Assembly (NCBI RefSeq): GCF_022965805.1
Contig: NC_133101.1
Span: forward strand, 7,332,569 to 7,396,568
Length of the DNA stretch: 64,000 bases
Direction: 5' to 3'
From: Primulina eburnea
Taxonomy: Eukaryota; Streptophyta; Magnoliopsida; Lamiales; Gesneriaceae
The notes under the pieces were generated by a model. It searched no databases, was not told the origin of the DNA, and worked only from the letters and a program-made list of their open reading frames with translations. Positions 1 to 11,573 of this stretch are shown piece by piece; positions within the stretch are counted from its first letter, which is position 1, and each line of letters begins with the position of its first letter. Both the position numbers and the translations under genes were made by a program.

Positions 1-6
1 TAATCT

Positions 7-1170
7 TCACATATCAAATGATTTGACGACTGCGTGATCGGGTCCGCACCGACGAAGCGTGCTCCGAAACGAATGAACGTGAACCTTTGCTCGGCCAAAG
101 TCATGCTCACACAGTTCTTGAATCTTCGCATTCGTCCCGTCCAGATCGTAGCTGTACAACTTTTGATCCGTAGCGAGTAACAAAGTAGTTCCATTCAAGA
201 TGCTGTAGTCGGTGATCTCCATTGTTGTATCAAAATTGCTCGAGCCCATTGCTTTGATCCTCATATGAAAGACCCTTGTCCAATATGAAGTACCCGAGTC
301 TACACGGGTACACAAAGACCAAATGGTGAACATGCTCCTCCAGAACCTGACCAGGCAGATCGTGCTGCTGCCATTGCTAGGGCGCGGCCTGCCCCACTCG
401 AAGATGGCAAGGTCCGAATCCCACGATCTCTTCCTCGCATTCTTCGGTATCTTTAAGAATTTGGAGGTGCGATCTTTGATGTCGTAAGCCACGATATATG
501 GCCAGAAGAATTGACTCCCTTTCGCAAAGTATTGTCCACTATCTGATACAAAGTAGAGAACTCCTTCAAGTTGAACAGTGAGATCAAACAGTATATTTCT
601 TCCGCCAAAATCCACTCCTGCCAAATCTTTCCACATCTTCTCGCTTGGGGAGAAGACCTTGAATCGTGATTCCCCTCTCCACTCGGAAGAGGGGACTACC
701 GATAACAACGTGTAATCGTCCACACTTTCACGTTCCTCCCCAGCGAGAACGATGTCGAACCTTCCTTCATCTGTAGGCACAGGTACTCGCATATAGGATC
801 TTGTTGCTGGATTGAATAGAAACAAGGGGCCCTCTTCATCTTTTCTGCTGCAAATCAAGCCATTGAAGGAGGCCCGTATCTTCCCAAATACACTCAAAAA
901 TTCGTCACCTTTGCATGGCAAGAGACTAGTACTCTGACTGACTTCGCTATAATTCACATGAAGTTGCAGCGTTTCATTATAGCCATAAGTACTCTGTACG
1001 AAGAAATCGGAGTCGCCCAGGAATCGCATGTTTCTGGACTGTTTTCGGACGAAAAAATCATCAGACAGTAGCTTATCGACTGATCTCGACTCAAGAGAAA
1101 ATTTACGCAGACACTTTCCAGATAACCATGAAAAGATTTCCATCAACATGTCTTCGTTGAAATTAGCCAT
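7..1170 (-). CDS. F-box protein with F-box-associated domain
   Basis: A single uninterrupted frame of 387 codons encodes a plant F-box protein. The N-terminus (residues about 3-45, with MEIFSWLSGKCLRKF and ESRSVDKLLSDDFFVRK) fits an F-box, which would dock on SKP1 in an SCF ubiquitin ligase. The rest matches the F-box-associated (FBA) layout: a GLICSR element, then LFLFNPATRSYMRVPVP near residue 120, then beta-rich segments such as ILFDLTVQLEGVLYFVSDSG. In this family the C-terminal part binds the substrate; the substrate here cannot be told from sequence. The length is normal for the family and there is no intron, which is also common. The start chosen is the first ATG before the F-box. The stop lies seven bases from the window edge, so the frame is complete but the 3' UTR is not seen. 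Confidence 0.9.
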   Translation of the reverse strand: MANFNEDMLMEIFSWLSGKCLRKFSLESRSVDKLLSDDFFVRKQSRNMRFLGDSDFFVQSTYGYNETLQLHVNYSEVSQSTSLLPCKGDEFLSVFGKIRASFNGLICSRKDEEGPLFLFNPATRSYMRVPVPTDEGRFDIVLAGEERESVDDYTLLSVVPSSEWRGESRFKVFSPSEKMWKDLAGVDFGGRNILFDLTVQLEGVLYFVSDSGQYFAKGSQFFWPYIVAYDIKDRTSKFLKIPKNARKRSWDSDLAIFEWGRPRPSNGSSTICLVRFWRSMFTIWSLCTRVDSGTSYWTRVFHMRIKAMGSSNFDTTMEITDYSILNGTTLLLATDQKLYSYDLDGTNAKIQELCEHDFGRAKVHVHSFRSTLRRCGPDHAVVKSFDM

Positions 1171-1266
1171 TGGAATTCTGGTAAGGCTTGTATTTCAGGG
1201 ACTTTCTTTCTTGAAACAGGGATTTATGTGATGTGATTAAATTTTTGTGAGTTCGTATTTCTATTT

Positions 1267-1307
<41 letters not shown>

Positions 1308-1686
1308 TCAGAAAGAGTCCTCTTTAATTTGGAATTGATCTCAAATTCTTATCGGTTTGGTATTATAATTCTACGATATATCAGATTACTACATCCTATT
1401 TTTGGTATGTATATCATGATACTTAATATTACCTTTTATAATATTAAGTGATAATAATAAGAAGAATACCATATAAAACAAAAAAATAAAAAATGTACAT
1501 GTGGCAATTATTTATATAATGTTTAAGAATTTGGATCTAAATAATGATTTGAAATTTATCACCATAGATTTAAAATTTACTCACAAAATAACTATTTTAG
1601 ATTTTTTGTCAAGTTAATTTATACAAAAAAACCAATAAATTGTTGTTAAGGATTTGAAATATCTAACTTCAAATCCATAAATCCAA
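1171..1686. other. AT-rich intergenic DNA upstream of the F-box gene
   Basis: This holds the F-box promoter side and a TA microsatellite at about 1269-1303. I see no coding potential. Confidence 0.6.
1269..1303. repeat. (TA)n microsatellite
   Basis: An uninterrupted TA dinucleotide run about 100 bases upstream of the F-box start. It is likely length-polymorphic. Confidence 0.9.
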
Positions 1687-1852
1687 GGCAAAGACAAAAA
1701 CTTGTGTGCACGGTCTCACGGGTCGTATTTGTGAGACGGATATCTTATTTGAATCATCCATGAAAAGTATTACTTTTTATGCTAATAATATTACTTTTTA
1801 TTGTGAATATTCGTAGGATTGACCGTCTCACGGTCTCACATGAAACACACTC
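1687..1852 (+). mobile_element. Palindrome-ended MITE (Mutator-like), copy 1, with exact 9-bp TSD
   Basis: A 166-bp element starts GGCAAAGACAAAAACTTGTG and ends CACATGAAACACACTC. It is flanked by exact 9-bp direct repeats TAAATCCAA at 1678-1686 and 1853-1861. The arms carry versions of GTGAGAC-G-GTCTCAC, and the core has the shared TTTTTATGCTAA and TTTTTATTGTGAATAT blocks. Nine-base target duplications are characteristic of Mutator-type transposition. There is no coding capacity, so it is non-autonomous. Confidence 0.85.
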
Positions 1853-2488
1853 TAAATCCAAATACAACTTGGAGTTATTTATCCATTTTTTTTTAAAATT
1901 AGTGTGGTATATGTATATTTGTAAAAAAATAAATTTTATAGGATTATTTTGGAAAAATTCATGATGATTATAAACAGAAAAATATTTATTATTATGACGT
2001 TGTTTAGTTTTTATTTAATATGAAATATATCTTTAATATAAGTTAACACTTGATATTGAAAAAAAGATATTATTACAGGTCTCACACAAATCTATGTGAA
2101 TCTTATATAGATTTTATCTAAGTTTAAAATATTCATATCAATCATCTTTTGCACGTAAAGATTATCTTTGATATCCCATCTGAGGCGAATAAATAAACTA
2201 TCCCGTAAAATTGTAAATTTTGCTTCTTCATCTCTTTTATTTTTTGTCTGGCTATTTTCATCGTGTACCAAGGAATATTAAGTAATGTTGATTATTTTCT
2301 GCACAATTTAATCATCTTTCTTTGTTTATTAATTTGAACTTCTTTTATTAGATTCTTTCCTTTTACATATTTTACCGTATTTATCAAAGATTTTTTCTAT
2401 ATAGTAATTTACTCGTAATATCTGAATATGAATAGTATATGCTACATACTCGTCAGATTAAATTATTGGCACTAACTAACTATTTTTA

Positions 2489-2670
2489 GAGTATGTCTCT
2501 TGTGAGACGGTCTCACGAATCTTTATCTGTGAGGCGGGTTAACCATACCGATATTCACAATAAAAAATAATATTCTTAGCATAGAAAGTAATATTTTTTC
2601 ATGGATGACCCAAATAAATATATATCTCATAAAATACGACCGGTGAAACCGTCTCACACAAGTTTTTGTC
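2489..2670 (-). mobile_element. Palindrome-ended MITE, copy 2 (inverse orientation)
   Basis: Starts GAGTATGTCTCTTGTGAGAC and ends CACACAAGTTTTTGTC, so it is the family in reverse orientation, 182 bp. It shares the ATATTCACAATAAAAA and GGATGACCCAAATAA core blocks. The flanking 9-mers no longer match well, so the insertion is old or the ends have mutated. Confidence 0.75.
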
Positions 2671-3372
2671 TTTTTTATTTATTATGAATATTCCTTTTAA
2701 GTTCTAATAATACCGAAGAGCAAGATTATTATTTTAATATATAAAATTTCATTATCCCAACTTTGGATATATGCAAAACAGCAAAAGCCCTGGAAGATAA
2801 AACCCAATTTGGAAAAACAGAAAAACAAATAATATATATATAGATAATTTTTTAACATTGGGAATATTTTAACATGTATCTATGGATGTAATTTTTTAAA
2901 TTTTCAAAACATTTTATTTTAGTCCCCCTGTTTCTATTTTCTTCATGAAAAATTAAATTTATATAAAAATTATGAATAAAAAAGGACTTATTAAAAATCA
3001 GAAAATCTTAAATTTTATTTTGAATTTTTCAATTTTAATTTCAACTTTGTTTAACAAAAGTAGTTGTATAAAATTTATATTAATTAGTGTTGCTGCTTTA
3101 AAATTTTATTGTGTATATTAGTATGAACAAACACTAGTTTTAAAACCTAAAATGTAATATTTTATTTGTAACCACATAAGTACTTTAGGAACGATGTTAA
3201 CCGTGTAACTCGAATTTTTTTATTATTTATTATGTTATATGTAAGACGGGCTCGCATATTTTTTTTATAAAAAAATTGTAAAGACAATGATATTGAAGAA
3301 ATTTACAAAACACGAGAATTAATTATAGTACTTGGGAATGCGTCACTAAATTCGAGTAAAAGAATAGGAGAG
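2671..3372. other. AT-rich intergenic DNA downstream of the KAPA synthase gene
   Basis: Very AT-rich and without an open frame of note. The 3' end of the minus-strand KAPA synthase transcript should fall here. Confidence 0.5.
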
Positions 3373-3381
3373 TTAAAGTTT
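3373..3381 (-). other. PTS1 peroxisomal targeting tripeptide SKL at the KAPA synthase C-terminus
   Basis: The last codons read tcc aaa ctt taa, giving Ser-Lys-Leu-stop, preceded by Cys-Tyr. SKL is the strongest form of the peroxisomal import signal. The frame reaching it is fixed by the splice join at 3499. Confidence 0.88.
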
Positions 3382-6300
3382 GGAGTAGCAACTTGGGCTA
3401 CATACTTCAACCTCTTTGAAACTAATGCATTGAGACAGTGCACTTGTGAGCTTTATCAAATCATCCTTGGTGTGCGCTGCACTCAGAGTTACCCTTAACC
3501 TGAAAACAGATAAAATCATATGAATCAATGACATCGGCGCTTATCTCGAATTTATCGTAGATCTTCGTGGCAGTATTGTCAGTTCGATGACAAACCTGCA
3601 AGAATTCGGGGACACTGTAGGAGGCCTGATTGCGGTTATATGGAAACCAAGTTTCAAAAGATGCCTGATTCAAGATGTTTGATCAGTCATTTTATGCATG
3701 GCAAACAATGTACAGAAAGATTGGAAGATGGCGCGAATTACCTGCTAGCTTGGAGAGCCTTGTCTTCAGTTCCGACAACAAGTGAAATGATGTGACTCAC
3801 TACGGGGATTCCTGTCAAAGCACGAAATTCTTGCACTCGGTTCAAGATAGCTTGCCTACGCCAAGCCTCGTTTTTCGCCACAACAACAGCGGCTGCATAA
3901 GTTGGACAAAACATAAGAAGAAAAGATGATGAGGCATGTGTACAAAAAATCCCATATCACGCTTTCTCAATATTTCCCAATTTTTAGCCACTATGAGTCG
4001 ACTTCTACTTCATAAAACTCGTAACAGGAGGCATTATCCGCTGTACTACAAGAATAAACTTGTTCTTTGGTCAGTTGGTGTACACTCTTGTCTGCTGTAT
4101 AGGAACACAAGCATCTAAAATATTCGCACTGATGGATGACGGGTTTGTTTGATTAGATCATTTAAATATTTAATATTTTTCTTGAAAGCTAGATTTTCCT
4201 CACCTCATCAAGAATAAGATTACATAATGGATAAACTGTGGAAATAAATTTTCTAGCTATAGAAAGTAAAACTAACCATGGGCTGCGGCAGCAACAGGAA
4301 CTGGTGCCGAAGTTGAAAATATAAAGGAACGACCCCGGGATTGAATGAGCAGTTTCCATTTTTTGCTGCCATCAAGAGAGTAAATCAAGGCAATCATTTT
4401 TAAATGATTTACTACAAAGTAGCCATGTTTAGTTGAGACAGCAAAACGAACTAATTGTCTTGCTACCAGAAGAGTTGAAAATATAAGAAAATAAAAACTT
4501 TGAAGCAGGTCTATGTTAAATGTAAACTCTCGTGTATTACTCAGAATAGGATAAAAATTCAGGCTAAATATTGGCAGAGAATATCTAGTGAGCCTTATAA
4601 TTTATTAATGTTTATCTGTCGCCTTACCTGCATGCTATGAATCCACCATGGCAACCCGCGGCTTTACTCAGAGTGCCAATGCAAATGTCGACGCATGTTT
4701 CACAATCGAACTTTTCAGCTGCTCCACCACCAGTTTTCCCGCAAACAAATGTTGCATGAGCCTAAACATGTAAGTGATGGTTTAGCTAAAATATAATAGA
4801 TTCGTATTCATCCAGAAGTTTGAAAATAAGTTAGCAGCACTAATGTAAAACCAAATCAATAAAGAGCAATCACAAGAGACTGAAGTTTCACTGCTTTCCT
4901 GGAGGAATGTTTTGTCAGGAGAAATATTTTTGAATTGACAACAGGTTAGAACTTACATCATCAATAACTAGCAGAAATTCATGCTTTTTACGAAGTTTTG
5001 CAAGCTCGGTCATAGGCGCAAAGTCTCCATCCATGCTAAACAGGCTGGCAGCTTAGACAACATAAGTAATCCAAGTTAGATAGCATTATAAAGCAAAGAA
5101 AGGGTTATCACAGGAGAGGGGGGCGTTGCACTGTTAAATTAAGCATCTTTTCCTCCCAGGTTTTACTTTTTCTGGACCTAGAAGTCTGATGTTTGGACAA
5201 AAAGGATAAAATAACTTTCTACTTCACCAAATATACATTAGTTCAAATAAAATTCATGGATGAAATTTGTATCCACTAAGAGATACTCAATAAATAGTCA
5301 TAAAGTCAACTTTATCCTCAGGCCATAACAAGGAAGTTAGCATCACAAAATTCCAAAACTAAACAATTTAGATGTCCGTATTAAATCCCATCATTCCGTG
5401 CAAAAAAGTTATTTTGGGGCTAAAAAATTCTTGATATCACTAAGAATTACAGGGTTAAAACAATAAATCAATGTCGGACTATAGTAATGAAAGAAAACCA
5501 GTTTCTCACTTGCATTATTTTACATCATGTTCATGCGTTACAGAAAGTGGCAGAAAAGTTGCAAATATCTGCATGTAATCATTGCATTACTTCTAGCTTG
5601 ATAAGCATGGCAAGGGTAAGGAATCTTTTAAAGAAGCAATGCTTACAACTGGAGCGTATTATCCAACAAAGACAATTAATATAGCTCTAACAGATATTAA
5701 CATTCAATAGTTTAGAGAAGAATTAACACAATCAGCTGGTATTTTCAAATTTAGGAAATTAGCGAACCTATCAGTTATAACAACTCTTTTCTTCATGGAA
5801 CAATTTGACCTGTTGGATCATAAAATCAACATCAGCGTAAAATCCTATTGAAAGGAGAAGAATAAGGCAAAAGGAATGGCAGAATCAAACAAAAAGCCTA
5901 CAATAACTCATCGAGATGGCTCATATCACAATGCCTGTAGACAAAGGCCACAGCAGTTCCTTGTTTCTCAGCAAGGCGAATACCATCAATTATTGAAGCA
6001 TGGTTCAGGGCATCAGAAAATATAGCAATCTTGCCATCTTTTGAAGGTTTAGGACCAGCTATGAGCAAACTAACAGTTCCAACTGCTGTCATAAAGGCCA
6101 TGTTGGCTGAAAAGCCTGTTGGACAAAGAAGGCAATCCTAATATAACATTAGAACAACAGTGAATCAGTATACTAAATAGTAATTTGAAAAGCTCTATTT
6201 CATGAAGTAAATTTTAAAACTATGTATTTTTGTATTCAAAGTCACTTCAATTTCCCAAGTCAATAATTTTCTACTGCCACAACAAAAAACATAACATTTA

Positions 6301-7646
6301 CCTCCAAAACTTTGAGAGTAAAGGTTCACATTTTCAATCAGCCAATGGTGAGAGACGAGACACAGATTTAAAAAATGAAGTTTGAGTTGGCTTTTTGACA
6401 TTCAAGATGAAATATTTCCTCTCAGCAGAAATGCAAAACAGACTTTCTACTACTAAAACCATAAGTAGTTGAAATAAAACAGCCCTGACGAACAAGGAAG
6501 AAACCTAAGTTCAATCCAAAGAAAAGCCAGATAAAAATATTAATGATTTAATGTCAAGGCCGTGAAAATGACACCTCTTTCCTTTTTAAGTCTGCCAATG
6601 ATGATTCCAGTAACCTATGGTAACTCGTATATCCACAGATCAAAGCAGAGCCTCTAGGACCCATTCCATGCTCCCAAGCTGCCTGCATAATCAGCAAACT
6701 ACAGCATTAGTACACAAAAACCTTTCATCAGTAGCATGCATAGTAAAGTTAAATTGCATGAAATTGACTGGCCAACCTATACGTGCCTTACTAGCTGCAT
6801 TAATGACTGTAGGATGCGAACTCAATCCCAGATAATCATTTCCAGAGAAGACAATCAGCTTCTTAAGCTTTCCATCTCTTCCACTTTCAACTTCATTGTC
6901 GTCCCCTATGAAAATCAGAAGGAAGAAAAACGAAAAAATGCTAGACTGAAGTTGATAGAGAGATCAAGGTTTTTCGTCATTTTCATGTACATATTTCCTC
7001 TTATTTCATAATTTATTCCCTTAAATAGAGTTGACAATTGCAAATTCATTGAAAACCTGCTATAACACAATATAGAAATGCGTAATGAAAGCATAAAAAC
7101 TCAATCTTTCTTGAAAAATATAACGTTTACCAACAATAATAACAAAAATTAAATTTAGATTCTTGTAAAATCTCCAGAACGAGTAATGCTAAACATCTAA
7201 ACTAAAATTAGACACCTTCCTATACAAACACACTCAATTGTACAGTACATGCACCAAAGAAAACAATAAAACGGCACCATAAATCGACAAGAGGAAATCT
7301 TTCCAACAACCAAATCAAAGAACCAAAATCAAACCAAATAAAGAGCCTCGAAACAAGTAAGCTAACCTGCACTGGGGACATCATGAAGCCATTTCCGAAA
7401 CGTGGCTTCAGAAATGTTCACTTCAACAGAAGCTCTGTCCCATTTATGTGGGCCATCAAAAAATTGAAAATCTCGATCAAGATTAAGCGAAGAATTTGCA
7501 ATTGAGCCAGAGTTGAAGCTACATCGATCGGTAACAACGTTGGGGAGATGAATGGGTCTAAGGGAACGCATAAGCTTGAGAGATTCGAGTTTCGAAAGAG
7601 CTTCTTCCACCCAAATGTCCCACGAGAAGGTCCCCTCCATTTTCAC
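3373..7646 (-). CDS. BIOF: 8-amino-7-oxononanoate (KAPA) synthase, biotin pathway, PLP-dependent
   Basis: Eleven exons on the minus strand: 7646-7367, 6905-6787, 6682-6575, 6137-5902, 5809-5768, 5044-4957, 4761-4628, 4365-4277, 3892-3742, 3664-3596, 3499-3373. They sum to 1443 nt (480 residues), close to the plant enzyme. The enzyme condenses pimeloyl-CoA and L-alanine to KAPA, releasing CoA and CO2. Plant-type features are the N-terminal SWD...VEEAL...LRSLRPI, then [27 protein letters not shown] and [17 protein letters not shown] (about 288-293) contacts PLP, and [13 protein letters not shown] carries the PLP lysine (about residue 324). The protein ends in SKL, a canonical peroxisomal targeting signal, agreeing with the known peroxisomal location of plant KAPA synthase. 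Introns are GT-AG except intron 2, where GC-AG best keeps the family sequence. A second in-frame ATG lies at 7640. Confidence 0.92.
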
Positions 7647-7841
7647 ACAAAGTTAAAGTCGCCGCAGGTTTTGCTAACCTTTGTGCATGTGGGATTCTGT
7701 GTACTTGGATCTCGGCAACATCGTCTTTACCGAAATTTGAAAAAAAAAAATAATAATAAAATTGTGGCCTATATGGCTAAGGCTAACGCCAGAAAGGTTT
7801 TCTTACTTCCAGGGTGACGTTTTCCGTACAAATCTGGACCG

Positions 7842-7959
7842 TGAAACTGAAGGCCCGTGCTAAACTACAAACGTAATTCGGGTCAAAATGGGTTTGGGTC
7901 GTGGGCGACCACGGTCCAGTTTTTTAAACTGAAGGCCCATGCTAAACTATAAACGTAAT
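7842..7959. repeat. Direct repeat of about 36 bp upstream of KAPA synthase
   Basis: AAACTGAAGGCCC(g/a)TGC continuing to AAACGTAAT occurs at about 7844-7877 and again at 7926-7959, with only a few differences. The copies lie 200-310 bases upstream of the minus-strand start codon. They contain GGCCC(A) motifs typical of plant housekeeping promoters. Confidence 0.65.
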
Positions 7960-9205
7960 CGTTTATTGTTCTTAAAATACAATTTATTTGTTCATTTTTT
8001 AAAAAAAAAAGATTAATTGAATGTTTTGTCTGTGTTTTATGTATTTTGTTATACATAATATTTGATGTATATAATTTTTAATAATTAGTAAAAATGGAAT
8101 TTGTTTGAAAAAATATTATATAATTTAAAAGATCAAGTGGAAATATATGATTTTCTGCTTTCAATTGAATCCTAATATGCCATAAAAGTGTGGAATCTTT
8201 TATTTCAAAAATTGGGTAAAATTATGTCAAAATCGCGGGAAGAATGTTTCCGAATATAATAAAAAATTCAATTTTTTTACAAGTTGCTAAGATTAAATAT
8301 AAATAGAGTAATATACAACTGTATCATGGATATGAAAAATATTTATCTCAAGCATGCGATATGGTTGGTGTCTTTTTATTTAAATTATCTCACAATATAT
8401 TGTGTAACCGAGTATTTATCCATTTACCAATAGTTATAGATGGTTATAATAATGTGACCGTAATCTTTTGAAATATACAATAATTCAAACGTCATTGTTC
8501 GATCGCTTTTCTAGTAGAAGTAGTTATTGCATCCAATAATATAACGCATCCAAAAATTGCATTTTTTGCAATTCATGAGAAATCGAACTCATTATTTTTT
8601 ACCTCTGATTCCAATTGTAGGATCAAACGTTTGTCATTTTAAGAAAAGTTATAGCTAGTATTGTAACAATACTCAAACATCACGATTCAATCGTCTTTTT
8701 ACATAGACGAATATTACACCTAACAGATATTATGCGGTGTGGTGTAAATTGGAAAAAAATGATCACTATTTTATTTAATAAACTGAAAATAAAAGTATGG
8801 TGCATTTCAATTCGATCAGTTTGAATAAGTTTTTTCTAAAAAAACATTGATCAACCCTAAGCTGTATTTGGCGAGTTGTCTTGTATCCTAATATTTAAAT
8901 CCAAACCAATTTCCAATTTTTTATATCCAAATCATTTTTTAAAATACACTTCTTCAATAATATGTGTATCACAAAAAGCCACATGAGACCATTCATTAGT
9001 TTATTTTGTGATATAGATATTTTTATCTGATTCAATCAATAAAAAATTATTATTTTTATATCAAAAATAAATATTACTTTTCACATAAGACATGGACCGA
9101 GGTAGAGTCGTCTCACAGATAAAGATATGTGAGATCGTATCACATGAGTCACACTCTATATTTATTTTTATAAACAATATTTTTTTAGGAAATAAACAAG
9201 CATAC
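7960..9205. other. AT-rich intergenic DNA with a decayed MITE relic
   Basis: No gene seen. About 8978-9160 keeps scraps of the palindrome-ended MITE family (CATGAGACCATTC at one end; GTCTCACAGATAAAG and ATGAGTCACACTC at the other) but is too diverged to bound. Confidence 0.45.
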
Positions 9206-10450
9206 TGTAATGACCTGAATCCTTATTTTGGATGAAATATTAATTAAGAGATAATTAAAGATCTACCAAATTTAAAATGGACAACACAATCTACTTCAGA
9301 TTACAATCTCGAGAAATCCAAATAAACAAATAAGACTCTGGCACGTGGCATATAAGATTGATTCGGATTTTCTTAACTAGTCCGGATGCAACCTATAAAT
9401 GGAAGCTGATTTTTTCATTTCCTACACTGCATCATTCAGAGAGAGTTTCTAGCATTATATCTTATGTTTTCTAGCCAGTTTCTAGGGCACTTTGGTGTTG
9501 AGAAGTTTTGGAGCTAGTGTCGACTCAAGAAGGGGTCGGTGAACTGAGATCGAGACATCATCAGCGGGCTGACGATGAACGCAAGTATATTCCTAAAGCC
9601 TTGAACAGTGATTTAAGGATCATTAGGGAGAATTTTGTAGCGTGTTTGGTAATATATGATCTAGTTTGATAGTGATTTCATTATGTTGATATTGTCTAAG
9701 TTTCAGAGTTTTCTGTTAAATTGTTTTAGTAAAGTGCGTGATGTACTGACTGAGATATCCAAGTGTAGTATACACATTTATATGCTGGATATTTATCTGT
9801 TGCATGATACATTTTTTTACTGCTTTGGCATATTATGTATGATATATCATGTTGAGCCTGATATCTTTTGAGATATACCTCGTTTGATGGGGTGGCTCAG
9901 CCTGTTTTTGTACCCATGGGCTCTGGTGACCTGGACATTATGGTCCGCATTTTGATGATGAGTGTGATAGCCAAAACATGTCTAGGGCAGATCAGAGACT
10001 ATACATTCAAGCGCCTCTAGACTGAGCATGAAATTCTTGACTTGATTCATGATATCCGAGCATATTGCATTTCGCATGCATCATATCAGTTGGTAATACT
10101 CGTACATTCTCGTATTGGACGATTGTCGCTCACGTCCTTGTTTTCATCTTGGGCATCTCATTCCACAGAGCATGTCTTAGGTTAGACGGTTCGGATGGCT
10201 AGGGCAGTGGATAAAGCATTTGGATTTTCGGTGGTATCCAGTGAAAGTTTTGTTTGGTTTATCGCATTCTCGTGCAGTATTATATTTTTGATATGGTTGT
10301 ATTAATGTTTAAGATTACCGTTATCGTTCTGTTTTCGTTTGGATTGTAAGATGATTAAGTTATCTGGTTTTCACTGTGTTAATTATTTTAATTAAGTTTT
10401 AATGTTGTATGCTTATTAGTCTGTTTGGTAGTAGTTCGGGTAAGAGCACA
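9206..10450 (+). mobile_element. Probable degenerate LTR-retrotransposon LTR (solo or truncated)
   Basis: Begins TGTAATGACCTGAATCC, the style of opening seen in plant gypsy LTRs. A TATA-like CCTATAAATGG lies near 9390. There is a long non-coding, moderately T-rich body and no open frame. The right boundary (about 10450, ...GAGCACA) is uncertain, no target duplication could be matched, and no internal domain is adjacent. The solo-LTR reading is inference. Confidence 0.4.
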
Positions 10451-10489
10451 GTCTGTTTGTTTGCCTTTTGATATCTATTTAATTACGGA

Positions 10490-10573
10490 ATAACCTTGTT
10501 TTCAAATGCCTCACACATGGGAGTGGTAAAGTTCTGACTCTTGCCCTTGATCCCAAATCCTTATTTTCATTGA
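10490..10573 (+). pseudogene. Displaced fragment of ATG3 exon 1 and intron 1
   Basis: This segment aligns with 11701-11782, which spans the end of ATG3 exon 1 and the start of intron 1, with about eight mismatches and one 2-nt gap. It includes the former donor (GTGGTAAA) and the intron text CTCTTGCCCTTGATCCC. It has no continuation into the upstream exon. On the right it is cut by the MITE at 10574, beyond which short similarity to the ATG3 intron (TGCCA, TATTCG) may resume. It is a gene fragment about 1.2 kb upstream of its source. Confidence 0.8.
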
Positions 10574-10756
10574 GGCAAAAATTTGTGTGAGACGGTCTCA
10601 CGAATCGTATTTGTGAGACGGATCTCTTATTTGGATCACCCATGAAAAAGTATTACTTTTTATGCTAAGAGTATTTACATTGTATTGTGAATATGGGTAG
10701 GGTTGATCTGTCTCACAGATTATGATCCGTGAGACGGTCTCACATAAGACCCACGA
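10574..10756 (+). mobile_element. Palindrome-ended MITE, copy 3
   Basis: Begins GGCAAAAATTTGTGTGAGAC and ends GTCTCACATAAGACCCA, with the full internal pattern (TATTACTTTTTATGCTAAGAG, ATTGTGAATATGGGTAGGGTTGA). It sits inside the duplicated ATG3 fragment. The right end is slightly altered, so its last base is uncertain by one or two positions and no clean target duplication is visible. Confidence 0.8.
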
Positions 10757-11573
10757 ATGCCATTGTATATTCGTGTTGCGTATTTATATAGTTAATTTTT
10801 TAAACAAAAAAATTTGGTAAAATTTATAAAAAGAAATATAGTGTTTTCTTAAACATGTTACCAAAACGCAATAGATATGTTAATTTTATTATTTTACAAA
10901 TGCGAGTGACATTTTCGTACAAAAACATCAAAGGACACAAAGTGTATTTTATTTTGGTAAATAAGATGTCATCCCATGACTAAAAAAAGAGGAGACGATA
11001 CAAAATGACTAATTTACTTAATAATTTTGGTTTTATTGGCAATTAAGTTATAATATAATCGTAATTTCTTCTCATGTTTCATCAATTAATTGGAAAACAT
11101 TTGCATTATGTCATTTCATTTTTCTTTCGTGATAAAGTTTATATACTGATTCAGTTCGTCGACATAGTACTTAATGTTAAGTTATTGCAGGTTTAACTAT
11201 CGGCCAATCTTTGAAGCATCTATAGGAGAAAATAAATATTTTTTTGATGACATTGTATTTTATTATACGTCTCGATTTGGTTTCAATTTTCCTACTATTT
11301 TATCTACGCTTAATTGATATCTTAATTGAAAAACATCAATTTTGTATTTTATTTTTATTTTTATTTTTATTTTTATTTGTTTTTTATTTTATTTAAAGAA
11401 AAAACGAACTGTATTTCGAGTACTAGTTTAAATTAAATAACAAGAAAGTTGCGAGTCAAATTCCTTTTGCACAAGAAGAATCAGCTTGCCACGATTTTCC
11501 CGTCTCTCTCCTATACCCAATCAAAATCGCGGGGAACCTAGATTCGTGATTCCGATTCCGGCGGATTTCGAGG
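10757..11573. other. ATG3 upstream region
   Basis: AT-rich, with T-rich stretches around 11340-11400 and a GC-richer 5' UTR-like part from about 11450. No conserved promoter motif could be assigned with confidence. Confidence 0.45.

Noticed and set aside
3596..3673. Frameshift or decay in the KAPA synthase C-terminal exon
   Set aside because: Using the acceptor at 3665 restores [17 protein letters not shown] in frame; the stop-filled reading came from starting in the intron.
10574..10756. GTGAGACGGTCTCAC palindromes as operator sites
   Set aside because: They are the arms of a dispersed MITE, found at many unrelated positions with 9-bp target duplications.
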